Source of the DNA: Bacillota bacterium
GTDB taxonomy: Bacteria; Bacillota; Clostridia; Oscillospirales; Ruminococcaceae
Length of the DNA: 17,269 bases
NCBI GenBank assembly: GCA_023457355.1
Contig: JAEWLW010000031.1
Span: 1-17,269 of the forward strand
Reading direction: 5' to 3'
Shown: piece by piece, positions 13,102-17,269 of the stretch
Numbering within the stretch: position 1 is the first letter of the stretch
Layout of the letters: every line of letters begins with the position of its first letter
The notes under the pieces: generated by a model
Databases searched by the model: none
What the model saw: the letters and a program-made list of their open reading frames with translations, nothing else
Told to the model about the DNA's origin: nothing
Position numbers and translations under genes: made by a program

Positions 13102-13703
13102 CATTTTTCTTCTAGTAATTTTAAATACTCAATATGCTTTTTTAATCGGTCTTCTCGGCTTAATTCAGGAAACGTTCTAGGGGTTAGCGGTAAGTTATAA
13201 TAACCTATTGTTTTATCCTTGGATATATCATAGATTTCTTTAGATACAGAAAATGACTCCAAGTCCTCAACATCATTTTTAATGCTACGGATAATGTTAC
13301 ACAAATCCGAATTATATTTATGCTTTTTATCATTTCCATAGATAGTGAGCCTTGTGAACCACTTATCTTCTTCTGTTTCTAAATCGTTTGGTAAACGATC
13401 GTGGATTTCTATTTCTACTCCAACTTCATTTAACTCACATAGCATATATAAAAATCTAGCGATGTCTCCTAATGTAGAGATGCTATTAGGGGCTGGAGAT
13501 AGACCGCATAGCCAATCAAGTGAAACGTTGCACTTTTGCGCCATGGCAATTAAGACTTCCATGGTTGGTGAATTGCGGCTATTTTCATATGCTGATACTG
13601 ACGGTTGAGGAATGTCTAATAATTCTGCAAACTCTTTTTGAGTTAGACCCATTTGTCTTCGTAATGATTGAAGCTTTTCCCCAAAATTATTATTGGCTTG
13701 CAT
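13101..13703 (-). CDS. XRE-family repressor of the mobile element
   Basis: A 200-residue regulator. The N-terminal HTH (residues 9-63) reads GEKLQSLRRQMGLTQKEFAE then LLDIPQPSVSAYENSRNSPT, a textbook Cro/CI domain including the conserved scaffold LIAMAQKCNVSLDWLCGLS. Residues 75-200 form a less conserved, lysine/glutamate-rich C-terminal domain with no recognisable peptidase (LexA/CI) motif. It is transcribed away from xis and int across an AT-rich intergenic region, the standard arrangement for the element's lysogeny-style repressor. A TATACT -10 candidate (plus-strand AGTATA, 13737-13742) and GGCAGG before ATG 13703 support the start. Confidence 0.88.
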   Translation of the reverse strand: MQANNNFGEKLQSLRRQMGLTQKEFAELLDIPQPSVSAYENSRNSPTMEVLIAMAQKCNVSLDWLCGLSPAPNSISTLGDIARFLYMLCELNEVGVEIEIHDRLPNDLETEEDKWFTRLTIYGNDKKHKYNSDLCNIIRSIKNDVEDLESFSVSKEIYDISKDKTIGYYNLPLTPRTFPELSREDRLKKHIEYLKLLEEK

Positions 13704-13853
13704 GTAATATACCTGCCTTTTACCATTTATATGATTAGTATAGCAAATACGAATAGAATATAAAATAGTTTTCTTTCTAGAATAGTATTGACTTAATATA
13801 AAATATAAGTATTATTATATTAAATAATATAAATTATATCAAGGAGAAGCAAT
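13704..13853. promoter_or_regulatory. Divergent XRE/xis control region
   Basis: 150 bp of very AT-rich DNA with a palindromic TTCTAGAA near 13775, two AGAATA motifs nearby and the divergent promoters. It is the probable operator region for the XRE repressor. Confidence 0.4.
13788..13815 (+). promoter_or_regulatory. Promoter of the xis-int operon
   Basis: TTGACT (13788-13793) and TATTAT (13810-13815) with 16 bases between them, about 40 bases before the xis ATG. Confidence 0.6.
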
Positions 13854-14042
13854 ATGAAAACTACTGAAAAAATCTACATTACTGCAAATGAGTTAAGCGA
13901 AATGCTAGGCGTATCAGCCGGTCATGCGTACAAGATAATCAGGCGCATGAATCATGAGCTTGAAAAAGAGGGTTACATCGTGATCGCTGGCAAAGTTCCA
14001 AAACGCTACTTTGAAAAACGTTGGTACGGTTATGGGGCGTAG
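13854..14042 (+). CDS. xis: Excisionase-like small HTH protein
   Basis: A 62-residue protein with a MerR/excisionase-type winged helix. YITANELSEMLGVSAGHAYK is the HTH, IIRRMNHELEKEGYIVIAGK the wing, and VPKRYFEKRWYGYGA the tail. This is the common form directly upstream of integrases in Clostridia conjugative and mobilizable elements. A strong AAGGAGAAG lies six bases upstream. It ends 15 bases before the integrase start, so it is co-transcribed. It should bind DNA at the element ends and steer the integrase to excision, and may also regulate the operon. Confidence 0.85.
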   Translation: MKTTEKIYITANELSEMLGVSAGHAYKIIRRMNHELEKEGYIVIAGKVPKRYFEKRWYGYGA

Positions 14043-14057
14043 GGAGGACAACATGGA

Positions 14058-15122
14058 ATGAAAGCAGCTAAAGACCCGACAACAGGTAAATGGCTAATAC
14101 AGTATCGCTATACTGATTGGCAAGGCAACAGAAGAAAATCCACAAAGCGCGGATTTAATACCAAACGTGAAGCCGAGTCATGGGCGCGAAATTTTCTTCT
14201 GATGAAGCAATCTGATTTTGATATGAATTTTGAAGACTTTCTGGAACTGTATTATTCCGATATGGTCAGTCGCCTGCGTGAGCATACCATGCGAACAAAG
14301 AAATACATAATTGACTTAAAAATTCTTCCCTACTTTGGCAAGCTGCAAATAAACGCTATTAAACCTGCCGATGTACGCAAGTGGCAAAACTCTTTGATGA
14401 AGCAAGGTTATTCCGAAACATACCTTAAAACTATTAACAACCAGCTGAATGCTATTTTCAATTATGCTGTGAAGTACTACGACCTGAAAAGTAATCCTTG
14501 CGCCAAAGCTGGAAGTATGGGCAAAAGCAACGCTGACGAAATGAAGTTCTGGACAAAACAAGAGTTCACGCAGTTCATTGATTGTGTTATGGATAAGCGT
14601 CAATCGTACACTGCATTTACCACGTTATACTGGACAGGAGTCCGAATTGGGGAGTTGCTTGCGCTTACGCTAGCAGATATTGACTTTGAAAAGCGCACAA
14701 TCTCTATAACTAAGTCTTATCAGAGATTTGATAGCAAAGATGTCATAACGCCGCCAAAGACGCCTAAGAGTAAGCGAACAATTAACATACCGGAGTTTCT
14801 AGCAGCAGACTTGCAAGACTATGTGAACAGTCTTTATGGCATTGAAGATGCTGACCGTCTTTTTCCGTTTACTAAATACTTTATGGAGCATGAAATGCAG
14901 CGTGGGATAAAGGCCAGTGGTGTCAAAAAGATTCGTTTGCATGACCTGCGTCACAGTCACGCTTCATTGCTAATTGAAATGGGCTTTACGCCGCTGGCCA
15001 TTGCTGAAAGGCTGGGACACGAGCGCATAGAAACCACCATGAACACCTATGCGCACTTATATCCTAATAAGCAAGGCCAATTAGCCGACAGGCTAAATTC
15101 AGAATATCAGGATGGATTGTAA
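14058..15122 (+). CDS. int: Tyrosine recombinase / site-specific integrase
   Basis: A 354-residue integrase. Residues 1-48 form an arm-binding domain (GKWLIQYRYTDWQGNRRKST). Residues 55-150 form the SAM-like core-binding domain. The catalytic domain carries R196 (TGVRIGELLAL), a beta-hairpin Lys near 235-239 (KTPKSKR), H295 and R298 (LHDLRHSHA), H321 (LGHERIETT) and the nucleophile Y331 (MNTYAHLYP). All catalytic residues are present. The start is ATG 14058 with AGGGAGG ten bases upstream; a nearer ATG at 14053 is out of frame. It overlaps the next gene by one base. It should integrate and excise the element, presumably at the guaA 3' region. Confidence 0.95.
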   Translation: MKAAKDPTTGKWLIQYRYTDWQGNRRKSTKRGFNTKREAESWARNFLLMKQSDFDMNFEDFLELYYSDMVSRLREHTMRTKKYIIDLKILPYFGKLQINAIKPADVRKWQNSLMKQGYSETYLKTINNQLNAIFNYAVKYYDLKSNPCAKAGSMGKSNADEMKFWTKQEFTQFIDCVMDKRQSYTAFTTLYWTGVRIGELLALTLADIDFEKRTISITKSYQRFDSKDVITPPKTPKSKRTINIPEFLAADLQDYVNSLYGIEDADRLFPFTKYFMEHEMQRGIKASGVKKIRLHDLRHSHASLLIEMGFTPLAIAERLGHERIETTMNTYAHLYPNKQGQLADRLNSEYQDGL

Positions 15123-15487
15123 TGAGCGGATTAGTAAAAGACCGGTTGCGCAATCAAACCGTATCGTTTAGAGTATCTCCACATGAACGTCAGCAGCTTG
15201 AAGCAAGGTTTATCGTAAGCGGTTTACCGAAAGGCAAATTCTTCATTGAAGCCCTGCTTCATAGTGAAATCAAGATCGCTGTCGGTAAATATCAAAGTGA
15301 CCGCCTTAGTTTAGAGCTAAAGCGGCTGCGTGAGCAAATAGAGGCGCTGCAAGGCTCGACAAATACACAAGATCAAATGCACCTTGTCGGTGATTGCAAA
15401 GCCATTCTAGAACAGATTTATGCGGTGGTGAGTAAAGATTATCAAGAATTAACTCATAAAGACTTTGCAGCGGAGATACAAAAATGA
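15122..15487 (+). CDS. MobC-like ribbon-helix-helix relaxosome protein
   Basis: A 121-residue protein whose N-terminal part (RNQTVSFRVSPHERQQLEAR then FIVSGLPKGKFFIEALLHS) has the strand-helix-helix form of MobC/NikA-type accessory proteins that bind the origin of transfer and help the relaxase nick DNA. The C-terminal half (RLSLELKRLREQIEALQG and onward) is a coiled coil, probably for oligomerisation. Its start ATG overlaps the integrase stop (TAATG) and its stop overlaps the next start (ATGA), so it is translationally coupled on both sides. No relaxase lies in the window. A simple RHH regulator is an alternative. Confidence 0.7.
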   Translation: MSGLVKDRLRNQTVSFRVSPHERQQLEARFIVSGLPKGKFFIEALLHSEIKIAVGKYQSDRLSLELKRLREQIEALQGSTNTQDQMHLVGDCKAILEQIYAVVSKDYQELTHKDFAAEIQK

Positions 15488-15732
15488 AAAAGCTGTGTCA
15501 CGAAATAAGAAAAGCCCCTGTATCTGCGAAATACAAGGACTTTCCCGCTGTGTGCAACTGTCTAAACTATAATATCACAGCGGGTTTTCGTGCGCAAGGC
15601 TTAAATGGAGGGCAGTGCAAATGGAACCCGAAAACAAACAGGCGCTTAAGATCATCAGTATGGATACCATTGATCGAGAAGAAATCAACTGGCTTTGGTA
15701 CCCCTATATTCCCTTCGGCAAGATTACAATAG
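15484..15732 (+). CDS. Possible small ORF/leader peptide before the ATPase
   Basis: An 82-codon frame starting MKKLCHEIRKAPVSAKYKDF. In favour: ATGA overlap with the upstream gene and GGAG (15472-15475) eight bases before ATG 15484. Against: the last 37 codons overlap the ATPase gene in another frame and read like random sequence, and the frame runs through a terminator-like hairpin at 15544-15588. It may be translated as a leader whose ribosomes influence that hairpin, or be chance. No known domain. Confidence 0.3.
   Translation: MKKLCHEIRKAPVSAKYKDFPAVCNCLNYNITAGFRAQGLNGGQCKWNPKTNRRLRSSVWIPLIEKKSTGFGTPIFPSARLQ
15544..15588 (+). terminator. Attenuator-like hairpin before the ATPase gene
   Basis: CCCGCTGTG (15544-15552) pairs perfectly with CACAGCGGG (15576-15584), followed immediately by TTTT. 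A smaller competing stem (TGTAT/ATACA) lies just upstream near 15519-15535. This is the form of an intrinsic terminator placed inside an operon, as in transcription attenuation. Confidence 0.5.
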
Positions 15733-16583
15733 TACAAGGTGACCCAGGCGAAGGTAAAACAACTTTTGTTCTAAAACTGGCCGCAGAGCTTTCCAGAGGC
15801 AAATGCTTCAATGCAGATTACAGCACCGAACCAATCAACATTATTTATCAGTCAGCCGAGGACGGGCTTGCAGATACCGTCAAACCACGTTTGGAAGATG
15901 CAGGAGCGGACTGCTCTAAGATACTTGTCATAGATGATGGTGAGCAATCGCTCAGTATGCAGGATAGCCGTATTGAGGAAGCCTTAGAGCAAACAAAAGC
16001 AAAACTGCTTATTCTCGACCCTATACAGGCGTTCTTGGGCGATAAGGTCGATATGAACCGCGCTAATGAGACCCGTGACATTACCAAAAAGCTTGGCGCT
16101 CTAGCGGAACGTACAGGCTGCGCCATTATACTTATCGGACATATGAACAAAGGAAGCGGCGCAAAGGCGGCATATAGAGGTATAGGATCTATTGACTTCT
16201 TTGCAATTGCCCGTAGCGTCCTATTGGTAGGCCGTGTGCCAGACAGCCCTAACATTAGGGCTATTGCACATATCAAGAACAATCTTGGCCCAGAGGGCGA
16301 GACAGTAGCTTTTAAGCTTGGCGAAAACGGTTTTGAATGGATGGGTAGTTATGACATATCTGCTGACGAATTATTAAGTGGTTTTTCGTCCGGCGATAAG
16401 AAATCTAAAGCCGAAACTCTTTTGAAAAACTTATTAAAAGATAATTCTTCTTATCCGGCTAATGAGATATTTGTTCAAGGGAAAGTACAGGGTATTTCAA
16501 AACGCACAATTGAAAACGCCAAGCAAGAGCTCGGAATTAAATCGGTTCGAGTCGGCACCGTGTGGCATTGGAAAATGAAATAA
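15621..16583 (+). CDS. RepA-like AAA (RecA-fold) ATPase
   Basis: A 320-residue P-loop ATPase of the AAA_25/RSF1010 RepA type. Walker A is GDPGEGKTT (40-48), Walker B LLILDPIQAFLG (129-140), and IILIGHMNKGSGAKAAYRG (169-187) is the sensor/arginine region typical of hexameric RepA helicases and DnaB-like proteins. The C-terminal 60 residues (KSKAETLLKNLLKDNSSYPA through ISKRTIENAKQELGI) look like a winged helix. The start ATG 15621 has GGAGGG (15607-15612) at eight bases; a GTG at 15615 is too close to it. In mobile elements such proteins support replication of the excised circle. No primase or second replication protein is visible in the window. Confidence 0.85.
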   Translation: MEPENKQALKIISMDTIDREEINWLWYPYIPFGKITIVQGDPGEGKTTFVLKLAAELSRGKCFNADYSTEPINIIYQSAEDGLADTVKPRLEDAGADCSKILVIDDGEQSLSMQDSRIEEALEQTKAKLLILDPIQAFLGDKVDMNRANETRDITKKLGALAERTGCAIILIGHMNKGSGAKAAYRGIGSIDFFAIARSVLLVGRVPDSPNIRAIAHIKNNLGPEGETVAFKLGENGFEWMGSYDISADELLSGFSSGDKKSKAETLLKNLLKDNSSYPANEIFVQGKVQGISKRTIENAKQELGIKSVRVGTVWHWKMK

Positions 16584-16590
16584 GCTAAAT

Positions 16591-16687
16591 TTCAAGAACG
16601 CAACACCGCAAAGTCTTTAGAGAAAAGTTCCAAGATTGCAATCTTGAAGATGTTTACCGGACACTCTTGCGGTGTTGCGTTCTTGAA
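16591..16687. repeat. 21-bp perfect inverted repeat with inner palindrome
   Basis: The 21 bases at 16591-16611 are exactly complementary to 16667-16687, with a 55-base spacer that itself contains the 16-base palindrome CAAGATTGCAATCTTG. It starts seven bases after the ATPase stop. No T-tract follows. It could be an operon-end structure, a replication origin or a single-strand initiation site for the excised element. Confidence 0.8.
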
Positions 16688-16799
16688 TATGTCCTATAAA
16701 CATCCGTCATTGCTTTCAATCTGTAAAGCACCGCAGAGTATTTTTCCTAACGAAAAAATCTTCCTGCTGACGGCTGCACCGTCTGCTTGACAGCTTGAA

Positions 16800-16886
16800 T
16801 TTTTCCTGTACTACGGCCACGCCGCCAACGGGAAGCTGATAGTACCCTATCAGCCCCGTTGACGTTCGGCCATTGTACAGGAAAAA
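16800..16886. repeat. Nested hairpin with 12-bp outer arms
   Basis: TTTTTCCTGTAC (16800-16811) and GTACAGGAAAAA (16875-16886) pair exactly. Inside are GGCC/GGCC, then AACGGG/CCCGTT (16827-16832, 16855-16860) and CTGATAG/CTATCAG (16836-16842, 16847-16853) with loop TACC. The stacked stems could fold the whole 87 bases into one long hairpin. Confidence 0.7.
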
Positions 16887-17224
16887 CCGCATAACTAAGT
16901 TGCATGAACTTGCAAGGTTTTGTCGGGTGTTCCCCCGACACCCCCGCCGCTACAAAAAGCTGATTACTTGAGCGCAGGGCGCGGGAACGCAGTCAAGCGG
17001 GCATTCTTGCGGGTGGAGATTGCCGGAGGCAATACAACCCGAACCACTTGACGGAGTGACACGGAATACACTTGACCAGCAAGGGAGCAAGATCAAAGAT
17101 GTTGCTCCCTCTGCCTAACGGCGAGTGAAAAAGTTTAGGGGAGCCATGCGGCCGCCCTTTTTAAAGGGCGTTGAGCATTGGGGAACCATCCGCAGATGGT
17201 GGGGCAAAGCCCCTTCTCCCTCGG

Positions 17225-17263
17225 AGAGCCAGTTGCCAAATGAAATTTGGTATAACTGGCTCT
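17225..17263. other. oriT-like nested dyad
   Basis: AGAGCCAGTT (17225-17234) and AACTGGCTCT (17254-17263) are perfect 10-bp arms enclosing a second dyad CCAAAT/ATTTGG (17236-17241, 17245-17250). ACCAAA follows directly, echoing the inner arm. A two-tier dyad just upstream of where a relaxase gene should start resembles the origin of transfer of Tn1549-type elements. This is recognition by pattern, not by alignment. Confidence 0.45.
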
Positions 17264-17269
17264 ACCAAA

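Larger units (their letters stand above)
13080..17269. mobile_element. Integrative mobilizable/conjugative element at guaA (partial)
   Basis: From here to the window end the DNA is AT-richer and carries a complete mobility module: divergent XRE repressor, excisionase-like HTH protein, tyrosine integrase, MobC-like RHH protein, RepA-like AAA ATPase and a long structured non-coding region resembling an origin of transfer. The integrase end abuts guaA. The other end, a relaxase and any cargo are outside the window. The exact left end may be in the guaA 3' codons or just after the terminator; I placed it at the tandem repeats. Confidence 0.75.
16688..17269. other. Structured non-coding transfer/replication region
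   Basis: Nearly 600 bp without a convincing gene but dense in secondary structure: nested hairpin 16800-16886; TGTCGGG/CCCGACA near 16920-16940; two CACTTGAC direct repeats (17045-17052, 17069-17076); AGGGAGCAA/TTGCTCCCT stem (17082-17090, 17102-17110); a CGCCCTTT/AAAGGGCG stem near 17153-17170; GGGGC/GCCCC near 17202-17215; and the nested dyad 17225-17263. This pattern is usual upstream of a relaxase gene in Clostridia conjugative elements. Confidence 0.6.

Noticed and set aside
16747..16941. Minus-strand 64-codon frame in the structured right end
   Set aside because: It is largely made of the arms of the nested hairpin at 16800-16886; no ribosome binding site or domain.
1..17269. tRNA or rRNA genes
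   Set aside because: No T-arm/anticodon patterns or rRNA-like conserved blocks were recognised on either strand, including at the two integration junctions.

Overview
The window reads as chromosome from a low-GC-lineage Gram-positive anaerobe of class Clostridia (Oscillospiraceae/Ruminococcaceae-like is my inference). The evidence is strong GGAGG-type ribosome binding sites, sigma-A-type promoters, a stand-alone Pta, a bacterial FtnA-type ferritin, and accessory genes typical of gut Clostridia. Core genes are GC-rich. The right-hand mobile element (from about 13.08 kb) is visibly AT-richer.

Layout. (1) 1 to about 3085 is the end of a prophage: a tail-associated protein, a four-helix membrane protein in holin position, a GH25 endolysin, an orphan D12-class adenine methylase and a small Cro/CI-type regulator closed by a terminator. 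(2) At about 3085 the phage sequence runs directly into the middle of mutY, whose first roughly 80-90 codons (including the catalytic Glu region) are absent. The simplest reading is that the prophage sits inside mutY and this is its right attachment junction. (3) 3.9-9.83 kb is a minus-strand block of housekeeping genes, each with its own promoter or terminator: pta, a ferritin, valS and a SLOG/DUF1273-type nucleotide-binding protein. The spacers are packed with palindromic repeats. (4) 9.94-10.66 kb holds two paralogous ribbon-helix-helix (Arc/CopG-like) genes with inverted-repeat operator candidates. A second copy of the intergenic repeat and a small secreted or membrane peptide gene follow. 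(5) guaA (plus strand) ends at 13020 with a strong terminator. (6) From about 13080 to the window end lies the integrase end of an integrative mobilizable or conjugative element next to the guaA 3' end: tandem 11-bp repeats, a divergent XRE repressor, an excisionase-like protein, a tyrosine recombinase, a MobC-like RHH protein, and a RepA-like AAA ATPase behind an attenuator-like hairpin. After that come about 690 bp of non-coding, highly structured DNA that looks like a replication/transfer origin region; a relaxase is expected just beyond the window.

Most interesting points: the mutY-prophage junction; a roughly 175-bp intergenic repeat present twice with compensatory changes in its hairpins; a 275-bp element bounded by identical 35-nt hairpins in MITE/PATE style; the paired RHH genes with different palindromic operators; and the structured transfer-origin candidate at the right end.
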